Source: Oerskovia turbata (GTDB lineage Bacteria; Actinomycetota; Actinomycetes; Actinomycetales; Cellulomonadaceae). Taken from it: DNA of 64,000 nucleotides. The notes under the pieces are model-generated. The model saw only the letters and a list, made by a program, of their open reading frames with translations, had not been told where the DNA came from and made no database searches. Positions 28,783-39,658 of this stretch are shown in pieces. The first letter of the stretch is position 1; every line of letters starts with the position of its first letter. The stretch lies in assembly GCF_000718325.1 (NCBI RefSeq), contig NZ_JOFV01000002.1, forward strand, positions 124,001 to 188,000. Reading direction: 5' to 3'. Made by a program: the position numbers and the translations under genes.

Positions 28783-29927
28783 TGGCGCGGCGCGTCCGCG
28801 ACGAGTCCGACTTCCGCGACCGGGCGAGCAACAAGAACTCGCGCCCGCGGACCAAGCAGCGTCCCCAGCACGAGGACGCCGAGACCGGGCTCGTCACGGG
28901 CGTCGACCGCGGGCGCTACACGCTCCTGCTCGACGAGGACCGGCCGACCGAGCGCACCATCCTCGCGATGAAGGCGCGCGAGCTGACCCGCAACCGCGTG
29001 GTGTGCGGCGACCGCGTCGACATCGTGGGCGACACCACGGGCGAGGACGGGACCCTCGCGCGCATCGTCCGCATCCAGGAACGCACCTCGACCCTGCGGC
29101 GCACGGCCGACGACACCGACCCGTACGAGCGCATCATCGTCGCCAACGCCGACCAGCTCGTGATCGTCACGGCCCTCGCCCAGCCCGAGCCCCGCACCCG
29201 CATGATCGACCGCTGCGTCGTGGCCGCGTACGACGCGGGCATGGACGTCCTGCTGTGCCTCACCAAGGCGGACCTCGCCGACGCGACGCCGCTGCGCGAG
29301 CTCTACGAGCCGATCGGGGTCAAGGTCGTCGTGACGCGGCGGGTGCACGACGAGGACTCTCCTGCCGGGACCGACGACGGTGCCGGGCACGGCGGGCACG
29401 GCGGGCACGGCGACGAGCCCGGCCACAACTCCTCCGACGAGGCCGAGGACGCGTGGCGCATCGAACCGCTCGAGGCCGTGCGCGCCGAGCTCGAGGGCCG
29501 CACGTCGGTCCTCGTGGGCCACTCGGGCGTCGGCAAGTCGACGCTCGTCAACGCCCTGGTACCGGACGCGTACCGGGCCACGGGCGTCGTCAACGACGTC
29601 ACGGGCCGTGGTCGGCACACGTCGACGTCCGCCGTCGCGCTGCGCCTGCCCGACACCGACGGCAACCCCGCGGGGTGGGTCATCGACACGCCCGGCGTGC
29701 GGTCGTTCGGGCTCGCGCACGTCGACGTCGAGAACCTCCTCAAGGCGTTCGACGACCTCGACGTGGTCGCCGAGGACTGCCCGCGCGGCTGCACGCACCT
29801 CGACGGCGCGCCCGACTGCGCGCTCGACGACTGGCTCGAGGCCTCCCCCGAGGACGAGAAGGCGGCGCGCACCGCGCGTGTCGAGTCGTTCCGACGTCTG
29901 CTGGCGGCGCGCACCGGTACGGTGTGA
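28782..29927 (+). CDS. rsgA: Small ribosomal subunit biogenesis GTPase RsgA
   Basis: This 381-residue circularly permuted GTPase checks and matures the 30S subunit. An N-terminal OB-fold (about 30-110) precedes the permuted G motifs: G4 (CLTKADLAD), then the P-loop GHSGVGKSTL (about 245), switch G3 DTPG (about 300) and a C-terminal zinc-binding knuckle CPRGCTHLDGAPDC. A 35-residue Gly/His/Asp-rich insertion follows the G4 region (about residues 188-222, with repeated GHGG) and is unlike the textbook length. The start overlaps aroA and hisN follows after 3 bases, so the three form an operon. Confidence 0.95.
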   Translation: MARRVRDESDFRDRASNKNSRPRTKQRPQHEDAETGLVTGVDRGRYTLLLDEDRPTERTILAMKARELTRNRVVCGDRVDIVGDTTGEDGTLARIVRIQERTSTLRRTADDTDPYERIIVANADQLVIVTALAQPEPRTRMIDRCVVAAYDAGMDVLLCLTKADLADATPLRELYEPIGVKVVVTRRVHDEDSPAGTDDGAGHGGHGGHGDEPGHNSSDEAEDAWRIEPLEAVRAELEGRTSVLVGHSGVGKSTLVNALVPDAYRATGVVNDVTGRGRHTSTSAVALRLPDTDGNPAGWVIDTPGVRSFGLAHVDVENLLKAFDDLDVVAEDCPRGCTHLDGAPDCALDDWLEASPEDEKAARTARVESFRRLLAARTGTV

Positions 29928-29930
29928 GCC

Positions 29931-30710
29931 ATGCCGACCTACGACGACGACCTGCGCCTGGCTCACGTGATCGCCGACCAGGTCGACTCGCACACCATGT
30001 CCCGCTTCAAGGCGCTCGACCTGTCCGTGGAGTCCAAGCCGGACAACACCCCGGTCAGCGACGCCGACCGCGCCGCGGAGGAGATCATCCGCAGCCACCT
30101 CTCGCGGGCCCGCGGGCGCGACGCGATCGTCGGTGAGGAGTTCGGCGAGACCGGTCACGGCGCCCGCCGCTGGATCGTCGACCCGATCGACGGGACCAAG
30201 AACTTCGTGCGCGGGGTCCCGGTGTGGGCCACGCTCATCGCGCTGGCCGACGGCGACGAGATCGTCGTCGGGCTCGTGTCGGCTCCTGCCCTGGGCCGCC
30301 GCTGGTGGGCCGCCAAGGGCACGGGTGCGTGGAGCGGGCGCTCGCTCGCGGCCGCGAGCCGGCTGCGCGTCTCGCAGGTCGGCAGGCTCGACGACGCCTC
30401 GCTGTCCTACTCGTCGCTGTCCGGGTGGGAGGAGCGCGGCAAGCTCGACGCGTTCCTCGACCTGACCCGCGAGACCTGGCGCACGCGGGCCTACGGCGAC
30501 TTCTGGTCCTACATGCTCGTGGCCGAGGGGGCCGTGGACGCCGCCGCCGAGCCCGAGCTCGAGCTCTACGACATGGCGGCCCTGGTCCCCATCGTCACCG
30601 AGGCCGGCGGGACCTTCACGTCCCTCGACGGCTCGCCCGGGCCCTGGGGCGGCAACGCCGTCGCCACGAACGGCCTGCTCCACGACGAGATCCTGGGCCG
30701 CCTCTCCTGA
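29931..30710 (+). CDS. hisN: Histidinol-phosphatase, inositol monophosphatase family
   Basis: This 259-residue metal-dependent phosphatase dephosphorylates histidinol phosphate in histidine synthesis. Metal and phosphate ligands stand out: GEEFGE (about residues 69-74), [15 protein letters not shown] (about 82-96) and the late ELYDMAAL (about 207). The gene lies 3 bases after rsgA. Members of this family also act on inositol phosphates, but the length, the pattern and the link to aroA-rsgA favour HisN. A terminator and an 8-base tandem repeat follow. Confidence 0.9.
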   Translation: MPTYDDDLRLAHVIADQVDSHTMSRFKALDLSVESKPDNTPVSDADRAAEEIIRSHLSRARGRDAIVGEEFGETGHGARRWIVDPIDGTKNFVRGVPVWATLIALADGDEIVVGLVSAPALGRRWWAAKGTGAWSGRSLAAASRLRVSQVGRLDDASLSYSSLSGWEERGKLDAFLDLTRETWRTRAYGDFWSYMLVAEGAVDAAAEPELELYDMAALVPIVTEAGGTFTSLDGSPGPWGGNAVATNGLLHDEILGRLS

Positions 30711-30731
30711 CCGGGCCGGCCGGGCGGCTGA

Positions 30732-30779
30732 CCGGCTGCCCGGCTGCCCGGCTGCCCGGCTGCCCGGCTGCCCGGCTGC
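30732..30779. repeat. Six perfect copies of an 8-base tandem repeat
   Basis: CCGGCTGC is repeated six times head to tail between hisN and its terminator; a seventh, broken copy follows. It lies outside any gene, so copy number should not affect a protein. Such short repeats can change length by slippage and may serve as a strain marker. Confidence 0.9.
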
Positions 30780-30787
30780 CCGGCGGA

Positions 30788-30842
30788 CGAGAACGGACCT
30801 GAGGTCGTCATCCGGTGGATGGCGGCCTCAGGTCCGTTCTCG
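30788..30842. terminator. Bidirectional terminator between hisN and the DUF6912-like gene
   Basis: A 17-bp stem (CGAGAACGGACCTGAGG with its complement) surrounds a 21-base loop that itself holds CATCC/GGATG. The stop codons of two convergent genes lie on either side. Confidence 0.75.
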
Positions 30843-30860
30843 GCACCTGCTACCTCAAGG

Positions 30861-31385
30861 TCACTTCGCGCGCGGGACGCTCTTGAGCTCCGACCAGTCG
30901 TACCAGAGCAGGTCGCGCTCGCTCACGCGGTCGAGCGCGGCGTCGAGATCCTCGTCGCGGTCCTCGTCGGCGGCCGCGAAGACCTCGGCGATGTCCGCCG
31001 CGGCCTCGGGCTCGTCGACGTGGACGCACACGATGCGCACCTCGGGGATGGACGCCGTGACGTCGACCGCGCTGGGCGCGAGGTCGTCGGCCGACTCGGC
31101 GTCGCCGGGCTGGGTCAGCGCGACCATCTCGTCGGGCACCTCGACCGTGACGACCAGGCGCTGACGGGGGGCGCCGACGCGACCGGCGATGAGCGCGAGG
31201 GAGTCGTCGGCGGCCTCGAGGGCTGCGGCGAACTCCAGGCCCTCCTCGTCCTCGTCGGGCAGCTCGCGGGAGAGGGCGGACGTGACGGCGTGGGCGGCTC
31301 GCGGAGCGAGGGACCACACGGCCTCGTCGCCGGTCACGGTGACGGCGTCGAGCTCGTCGACGGTGGCGGGAACGTAGATGCGCAT
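30861..31385 (-). CDS. Conserved hypothetical protein, DUF6912-like
   Basis: This 174-residue, acidic cytoplasmic protein begins MRIYVPATVDELDAVTV and contains a strongly acidic stretch DEDEEGLEFAAALEAADDSL (about residues 44-63). The C-terminal half has strands around RIVCVHVDEP and a helical DEDLDAALDRVSERDLLWYDW. This resembles a small actinobacterial family of unknown role; no catalytic residues or known domain are visible. It has no signal peptide or membrane segment. It is read convergent to hisN and lies just after the CpaE-like gene on the same strand (5-base gap), so it may share that transcript. Confidence 0.7.
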   Translation of the reverse strand: MRIYVPATVDELDAVTVTGDEAVWSLAPRAAHAVTSALSRELPDEDEEGLEFAAALEAADDSLALIAGRVGAPRQRLVVTVEVPDEMVALTQPGDAESADDLAPSAVDVTASIPEVRIVCVHVDEPEAAADIAEVFAAADEDRDEDLDAALDRVSERDLLWYDWSELKSVPRAK

Positions 31386-31389
31386 GGGA

Positions 31390-32799
31390 TCAGTGTGCCG
31401 GTTCCGGGACGCGTTCGCGTGGTCCGCCCGGCGGGGACGTACTCACGGGAGGCCCGACCGCCCCTCGCACCCGCCGGGCGAGCTCGGCGACGGCCCGTCG
31501 GACCGGGGCGTCCGGCGCGTGCTCGGCGAGGGTCCTGCCCGCGAGCAGCGCCGCGTCGAGGGTGTGCCGGTCGTCGGGGAGGACGTGCAGGTCCGTGACA
31601 CCGCCGTACCGGCCGAGCGCGTCCCGGACCGCCGCCTCGGGGCGGGGCCCGGCCGCCGAGGAGCGGACCCGGTTCGCGACCACGATCCGCAGTGCCCCGC
31701 TCGTGGCGCCCGTGTCCGCCAGGTCTCCCAGGCCCCGGACGAGCCGCTGGATCCCGACGGCGTCGGATCCGCCGACGACGAGCACGACGTCCGCGGCGGC
31801 CAGCGCGCTGAGCGTCGCGCCGTTGCGCTGCGGGGCGTGCGTGTCGTACGACAGGAGCTCGTCCTGCTCGAGCCCGAACCCGCAGTCGATCACCGTCCAG
31901 TCCGCGAGCGCTCGGGACAGCCCCCAGACCACGTCGAGCGACGTCGCCGGGAGCTCGGGCCAGCGCGCGGCGCGCGTGATCCCTGTCAGGACACGCAGAC
32001 GCGGCACGACGACCGGGGCCAGGCGCGCCAGGCCCGCGAGGTCGAGGGTCCCCTGCCCCGCGCTGCGGGCGGCCGCCGCGAGGCCCGGCGACTCGTCGAG
32101 CAGGCCGAGGTGCTGGGCCACCGAGCCGGCGTAGGTGTCGGCGTCGACGAGGAGCACCTCGGCGTGGTCTGCGCCCTCCGTGCCCGACGGCGCGCCCTGG
32201 TCCCGGCGGCGACGTCGCCCACCGCGTCGCGCCCGTCGGGCGCCCGCCCCGACCAGCTCGGCCGCGAGGTGCACGGCGAGCGTCGTCCGCCCGGGGGCAC
32301 CGGTCGGCCCCCAGACCGCGACGATCTTCCCGGCCCGCGGGGCGGGGTCGTGCACGCCGTCTCCACCGGGCCGCTCGGTGAGGTCGCCCGACGGTGGGCC
32401 TCCCGGACCGCTGCGCTGCCCCCGCCCGTGGGCCTCGTCGCGGACGGTCGCGACGAGGACCTCGCTCGGGGTGTCCTCGTCGAGGACCACGTCGGCACCG
32501 ATGGCACGCAGCCGGTCCCCGAGCCACTCCTGCCGACCGGCGAGCACGACGACCCGCACACCGCACCCGTGCAGGTGCGCGATCGACTCACGGTCGATCC
32601 CGGGGAGGTCGGCCGAGATGATCGCGGCCGTCCCGGCGCCGGCGCCGGCCGCGGCGAGCAGCTCGGTGAGGTCCGCACACCGGCGCGCCACGGCGACACC
32701 GGAACCGGGGGTCGTCAGCGCCGTCACGACCGCGGTCTCGCCGCTGCCCCGCACCGCGCACAGCACCGAGGCGACAGGAAGGGTCGCGTCGGCGGTCAT
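31390..32799 (-). CDS. CpaE-like ATPase of the ParA/MinD superfamily
   Basis: This 469-residue protein has a receiver-like N-terminal domain (about residues 10-120) and a MinD/ParA-type ATPase domain. The P-loop is atypical: GPTGAPGRTTLAVHLA has Arg where most have the ATP-binding Lys. The Walker B-like segment VLLVDADTYAGSV and the ADVVLVVGGSDAVG region follow. A basic insert of Arg and Lys (about 190-205) is unusual. Such proteins position Tad pili or other polar machines in relatives, but no pilus genes are seen here. It overlaps the SAF gene by four bases (ATGA). Confidence 0.8.
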   Translation of the reverse strand: MTADATLPVASVLCAVRGSGETAVVTALTTPGSGVAVARRCADLTELLAAAGAGAGTAAIISADLPGIDRESIAHLHGCGVRVVVLAGRQEWLGDRLRAIGADVVLDEDTPSEVLVATVRDEAHGRGQRSGPGGPPSGDLTERPGGDGVHDPAPRAGKIVAVWGPTGAPGRTTLAVHLAAELVGAGARRARRGGRRRRRDQGAPSGTEGADHAEVLLVDADTYAGSVAQHLGLLDESPGLAAAARSAGQGTLDLAGLARLAPVVVPRLRVLTGITRAARWPELPATSLDVVWGLSRALADWTVIDCGFGLEQDELLSYDTHAPQRNGATLSALAAADVVLVVGGSDAVGIQRLVRGLGDLADTGATSGALRIVVANRVRSSAAGPRPEAAVRDALGRYGGVTDLHVLPDDRHTLDAALLAGRTLAEHAPDAPVRRAVAELARRVRGAVGPPVSTSPPGGPRERVPEPAH

Positions 32800-33485
32800 G
32801 CGCTGCCGCCGGCGACGGGAACGACCGCGATCTCGCCCTCGGCCGCGAGAGCCGCGAGGACTCCGGGCAGCTCGTCCGTGGGAACCAGCACGTGGAGCGT
32901 GGTCGGCCCTCCTGACACGAGCGTCCCCCCGGACTCGGCGACCTGCGCGACCACGACCTGCGCCGCGAGCGTGTAGGGCTCGCTCCCGTCCTTCGCGTCC
33001 GCCGTCTTCCGGTCGGGCGCCGTGGCACCGCCGTCGGCGGCCGGGACGAACCAGACGTCCACGAGCGCACCGTCGGTGACCCTGTCGGAGAGCGCCCCCG
33101 CCACCGGGATCGCCACGGCACGGACCGCGAGCTCGTCCGAACCTCCCACCGCGGACCGGGCCACGAGCTCGCCGTCGCCCACCACGCGCAGCGCCACCAG
33201 GTCGTCGGGCAGCGGTCGTCCCGCGAGGAAGTACTTACCGTCCCCGGAGCCGAGGCGCACCTCGACGACCCGCAGGCTGCTCGCGTCGACGGGCTCACCG
33301 GGTGTGAGGGGGCCCGCTGCGGCGTAGACGGCGACGGTCCGGCTGGCCGACGACACGGCCCACGAGCCGAGGGCGACCGAGGCTGCGACGAGCACGAGCC
33401 CGAGGAGCAGGCGAGGGTCCCGCCAGCCTGGTCGTCGCAGTCGGGCGACGGTGGGGCTCGGCAGCGCGTCGAGAGAGGTCGTCAT
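32796..33485 (-). CDS. SAF domain protein with one membrane anchor
   Basis: This 229-residue protein has an N-terminal transmembrane helix (about residues 26-46, LLLGLVLVAASVALGSWAV) followed by an SAF-type domain (AAGPLTPGEPVDASSLRVVEV to LVALRVVGDGELVARSAV as key positions), as in CpaB/FlgA-like proteins. The rest holds a TLLV-rich beta region ending VVPVAGG. It probably faces the cell exterior. The ATG is fused by four bases to the CpaE-like gene, and a BldC-like regulator lies divergently upstream, suggesting a small functional module. Confidence 0.75.
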   Translation of the reverse strand: MTTSLDALPSPTVARLRRPGWRDPRLLLGLVLVAASVALGSWAVSSASRTVAVYAAAGPLTPGEPVDASSLRVVEVRLGSGDGKYFLAGRPLPDDLVALRVVGDGELVARSAVGGSDELAVRAVAIPVAGALSDRVTDGALVDVWFVPAADGGATAPDRKTADAKDGSEPYTLAAQVVVAQVAESGGTLVSGGPTTLHVLVPTDELPGVLAALAAEGEIAVVPVAGGSA

Positions 33486-33618
33486 GAGCGTCCGTTTCGT
33501 GGTCGGGAGGTTCGTGCGGGCGGGGACGGGAGGGGCACCCCCGCAGCGAGAGCGTCAGGAGGCCACGGGGCCATCATGCCGATCGGCGCACCCCTCGCGG
33601 GCGCGGGGGGCGGTCGCC

Positions 33619-33639
33619 TGTGGACAACCCGGAACGGTG
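33619..33639 (+). promoter_or_regulatory. DnaA-box-like element before the HTH gene
   Basis: TGTGGACAA (33619-33627) is the reverse complement of the high-GC actinobacterial DnaA box TTGTCCACA. It is followed by ACCCGGAACGGT. A very similar stretch at 34562-34582 (TCTGGACAACTGCGGAATGG) precedes the LysM gene. The shared TGGACAAC...GGAA(C/T)GGT pattern suggests common regulation. Confidence 0.45.
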
Positions 33640-33663
33640 TCGGTGCCGTGAAAGACTGTGCCC

Positions 33664-33879
33664 ATGTCACAGCGCTTCCTCACCCTCGCCGACGTCACGG
33701 AGGAGCTCAACATCTCTGCGGCGCAGGCCTATGCGCTGGTCCGCAGCGGTGACCTCCCGGCGATCCAGGTCGGCGGACGGGGGCAGTGGAGGGTCGAGGC
33801 GAGCGAGCTCGAGAACTACATCCAGCGCATGTACGCGCAGACCCGCACCCGCATCGACGCGGGCGACTTCGAGTCCTGA
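33664..33879 (+). CDS. Small helix-turn-helix protein, excisionase/BldC-like
   Basis: This 71-residue DNA-binding protein has a MerR-like winged helix: LTLADVTEELNISAAQAYAL (about residues 5-24), then RSGDLPAIQVGGRGQWRVEASELENYI. It lacks effector domains, as do BldC and phage excisionases. The GTG at 33658 would add two residues; the ATG is preferred. It may control the divergent SAF/CpaE genes or the LysM gene 800 bases downstream, whose upstream region carries direct repeats. Confidence 0.8.
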   Translation: MSQRFLTLADVTEELNISAAQAYALVRSGDLPAIQVGGRGQWRVEASELENYIQRMYAQTRTRIDAGDFES

Positions 33880-33975
33880 GGCCCCGCGCACGAGCGGGCG
33901 TCCTCGGCGTGGCGCGCTCGTCGCACGACGCACCTCCTGCTCCCCCTGCACGTCCTCTGCCCCCCGGCCCGTCGC

Positions 33976-34500
33976 CTACGACTCGCTCACGCAGAGCAGC
34001 GCTGCGAACGGGACGACACGGCTGCTTCTCGTGCCACCCGCGGTGTCCATGACGTCGAGGTGGTCCTTGCCGACCCGTGCGACGCGTCCGTCGACCTCCC
34101 CGGCGAGCGTCCGCACGCGGACGACGGCACGGTCGCGCATGAGCGCCCTCAGCAGGGTCGGCAGCCCGCGCCCTGCTCCTGTGCCGGAGGGCGCCGGGAC
34201 GGCGTGCGCGGTGAGCCCGTCGAACACCGTGGTCGCGAGAAGAGGCACGACGTGGCGCCGTTTCCCGTCCTCGAGCAGGAACCAGTCGGCGGCGACTGTC
34301 CGGACCTGACCGGTCAGGTGCGAACCGTCGACGAGACGGACACCGACGGGGTGCCCCCCGATGCTCCCCCGGAGGCGGTCGGCGAGCGAGATCGTGGCCT
34401 GCTCGGCTCGGGTGAGGTCCCCGAGGACGTGGGCCTCCGCCTGGACGTCGGCGGCGTCGAGCTGTGCCTCGAGGTCGGCGAACAGCAGGTCCCAGCGCAC
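33976..34500 (-). CDS. Conserved hypothetical protein
   Basis: This protein of about 174 residues starts at VRWDLLFADLEAQLDAADV. It contains a predominantly beta middle section (VGVRLVDGSHLTGQVRTVAA, DWFLLEDGKRRHVVPLLAT) that suggests an SH3-like or LSm-like barrel, and ends with VVRVRTLAGEVDGRVARVG and DHLDVMDTAG. Its family was not recognised and no catalytic signature is seen. The GTG at 34500 and at 34506 are both possible; the frame also runs to 34605. It lies divergent to the LysM gene. It is likely cytoplasmic. Confidence 0.65.
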   Translation of the reverse strand: MRWDLLFADLEAQLDAADVQAEAHVLGDLTRAEQATISLADRLRGSIGGHPVGVRLVDGSHLTGQVRTVAADWFLLEDGKRRHVVPLLATTVFDGLTAHAVPAPSGTGAGRGLPTLLRALMRDRAVVRVRTLAGEVDGRVARVGKDHLDVMDTAGGTRSSRVVPFAALLCVSES

Positions 34501-34600
34501 GCCCACACCGTAGCGGTCGCCCCGGGGGTTTCGTCCAGAGGCGTCCGCTCTGCGAACTACCTCTGGACAACTGCGGAATGGTCTAGTTGGATGTAGCACG

Positions 34601-34620
34601 ATCAAACTGCATCAAACGCG
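34601..34620 (+). promoter_or_regulatory. Direct repeat upstream of the LysM gene
   Basis: ATCAAAC occurs at 34601 and 34611, exactly ten bases apart (ATCAAACTGC then ATCAAACGCG), in an AT-richer stretch before the LysM gene. BldC-type proteins bind direct repeats of about one turn, so the HTH protein at 33664 is a candidate binder. This is speculative. Confidence 0.35.
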
Positions 34621-34672
34621 ATGATCGACCCGACCGCGGGCTCGACGTCGTCGTCCATCTTCAGGGGGAAGC

Positions 34673-35800
34673 ATGGCGCAGCACTCCGGACCCGACCACG
34701 CGAACGCACGGCGTGAGCCCCGCCGTGGCCGGCGCCTGACCGCTCTCCTCGCCCTCGCCGCCGCGACGGGCGCCACCGCAGCCCTGCTCACCCTGCGGGT
34801 CCTGACCCTCGCGGGTGACCTCCCCGCCCCTCGCATCGAGACCTATCTGGAGCTGCCGCTCGTCGGGGCGGGAGCCCTGCTCGCCGTCTGGGTGTCGATC
34901 AACTCCGCGCTCGCCGCGTCGTGCGTCCTCGTGCGCGCCGCAGGACTCCGGTGGACGGCCGGTGAGAACTTCGTCCTCCGGCTCGCCCCCGCCCTCGTCC
35001 GCAGGCTCGCCGGCACGGGCGTCGCCGTGTCCGTCGGGGCCGGGCTCGTCCTGGGGGCAGGGAGCGCGCAGGCGGTCGAGCCCGACCCGGCCGCGCCCGT
35101 CCCGGCACCGACCGTCGTCGACCTCGGCTGGCAGAGCACGTCCCCCGGGCAGCCCCTCAACCCGGAGCTTCCTCTCCCGGCCGCCGTACCGACGGAGGTT
35201 CCCGCCGGGTCCGCCCTGGACGACGCAGCGATCGTGCCCCCGCTGTCCGACGACCGGGAGACCCCCGCTGAGGGCCCAGGGACGCGGACCGTCACCCCGT
35301 CGGTCGCACCCGCCAGCCCGAGTTCCCCTGACCTGGACACACGGCAGCGGGAAAAGCCCACACCGGCGACGGACACGTCACCTGCCCACGGCGCAGGGAA
35401 CCAGGCGTCAGCCCCACCTCTCAGGGTCCCGAGCACCGCGACGACGGGGCCCGGTCACGTCCCCCTCAGCGGGCTGCTGGGCGGCACGCAACGCGCCGTC
35501 CCGGCACCGCACGACGAGCCCCTGCTCACCGGCGCCCCGTCGGGCACGGCTCGACCAGACGGAACCGGGCGCTCCGTCACAACGCCGGTCGTCGGGGACG
35601 ACGCCTCGACCGTCTCGGTCGTCGTCCTGCGCGGCGACTCCCTCTGGTCCCTCGCCGCGCGGGCACTCGGCGAGGGAGCGACCGACGCTCAGGTCGCCGC
35701 GGAGTGGAGACGCTGGTACGCGGCGAACGCCGAGATCATCGGCCAGGACCCCGACCTCATCAGACCGGGTCAGGTCCTGCAGGCACCCCGAACGCCCTGA
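34673..35800 (+). CDS. LysM domain membrane protein
   Basis: This 375-residue protein has a basic N-terminus, three hydrophobic segments (about residues 21-45, 62-83 and 115-135) and a long extracellular Pro/Thr/Ser-rich linker (about 140-310). It ends with a LysM-type peptidoglycan-binding domain (VVLRGDSLWSLAARALG and PDLIRPGQVLQAP, about 322-372). The ATG has AGGGGGAAGC directly upstream. It is likely a cell-wall-anchoring protein of the SAF/CpaE neighbourhood. The linker is low-complexity and probably disordered. Confidence 0.85.
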   Translation: MAQHSGPDHANARREPRRGRRLTALLALAAATGATAALLTLRVLTLAGDLPAPRIETYLELPLVGAGALLAVWVSINSALAASCVLVRAAGLRWTAGENFVLRLAPALVRRLAGTGVAVSVGAGLVLGAGSAQAVEPDPAAPVPAPTVVDLGWQSTSPGQPLNPELPLPAAVPTEVPAGSALDDAAIVPPLSDDRETPAEGPGTRTVTPSVAPASPSSPDLDTRQREKPTPATDTSPAHGAGNQASAPPLRVPSTATTGPGHVPLSGLLGGTQRAVPAPHDEPLLTGAPSGTARPDGTGRSVTTPVVGDDASTVSVVVLRGDSLWSLAARALGEGATDAQVAAEWRRWYAANAEIIGQDPDLIRPGQVLQAPRTP

Positions 35801-35893
35801 CCCAGCATCCAGCGCTTTCGCACCACCGACCTCGTACACCGTCCCACCGGGCGTCCGTCGACGCACCGGCCCTTGCCGACCCCAGGAGACGCC

Positions 35894-36424
35894 ATGTCGA
35901 TCACCGCCGTCCGCCCTCACGCCCGCCCGATTCGTTCCGGCGCGGCTCCTCGCCTCGCCGTTCCGGCAGCCACGCTTCCCCGATCCGTCCCGCGGGGGCC
36001 ACGGGTCCTGACCTTCGGCGGCGCGCCGCAGTTCCCCGTCGCCGAGGACCTCGCCGACAACGGTCGGCCCGTCACGGCGACGACCGATCCCGTGCTGCCG
36101 GACCCGACCTCGATCTGCTGCTCGGTCGTCCGGGCGGCCGTCGAGGTCCTGCGTGGTGAGCGACCCGTGGCGCAGCTCCAGCGGTGGCTCGCACCGGACG
36201 TCTTCGACGCGCTGGGCCGGCGCGCGCTGCTGATGCAGGGCACCACCGAGCCGGACGCCGCCGCGCGGCCCGTCGTCGTCCGCCGGGCCCGGCTGGTGCG
36301 GCTCGGCGAGGCCACGGCCGAAGCCACGGTGGTGCTGGAGGACATGGACAGAGTGCGAGCGGCGGCCCTCCGACTCGAGGCCCGACGCGGCATGTGGCGC
36401 GTCGTGGTCCTCGAGATCGGCTGA
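35894..36424 (+). CDS. Rv3235 family protein
   Basis: This 176-residue protein begins MSITAVRPHARPIRSGAAPR and has a basic, disordered N-terminal half and a compact C-terminal half (CCSVVRAAVEVLRGERPVAQ, WLAPDVFDALGRRALL, then ARLVRLGEATAEATVVLED and MWRVVVLEIG). The pattern matches the mycobacterial Rv3235 family near secA, a family without a known function. The ATG has AGGAG with a six-base gap. It follows the LysM gene on the same strand and converges with secA; the small GCCCTC/GAGGGC hairpin between the two may end both. Confidence 0.8.
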   Translation: MSITAVRPHARPIRSGAAPRLAVPAATLPRSVPRGPRVLTFGGAPQFPVAEDLADNGRPVTATTDPVLPDPTSICCSVVRAAVEVLRGERPVAQLQRWLAPDVFDALGRRALLMQGTTEPDAAARPVVVRRARLVRLGEATAEATVVLEDMDRVRAAALRLEARRGMWRVVVLEIG

Positions 36425-36439
36425 CCGCCGCTCGCAGGT

Positions 36440-36455
36440 GCCCTCGCGGGGAGGG

Positions 36456-36456
<1 letters not shown>
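36440..36456. terminator. Weak hairpin between Rv3235-family gene and secA
   Basis: GCCCTC and GAGGGC form a 6-bp stem around GCGGG between two convergent stop codons. It is short, and no T run follows. Confidence 0.35.
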
Positions 36457-39473
<3,017 letters not shown>

Positions 39474-39658
39474 GCAGTACTCCCGTATCGATCGCGCCCC
39501 CGGGCCGGACGGTCCGGGGCGAATGCGAGGCGACCACCTGGCGGCAGTCGGCTGGATCACACCACAGACCATCGTAGGCGAGTCCGGCGCGTGGGTGGTC
39601 TTCTGTCCGGTACCTGTGGTTTCGCTCTCCGGCGAAACGCACGGCCCGGGTGCGTGGG

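Noticed and set aside
30732..30779. The 8-base repeat as a coding repeat
   Set aside because: It lies after the hisN stop and before the terminator; no frame with a start crosses it.
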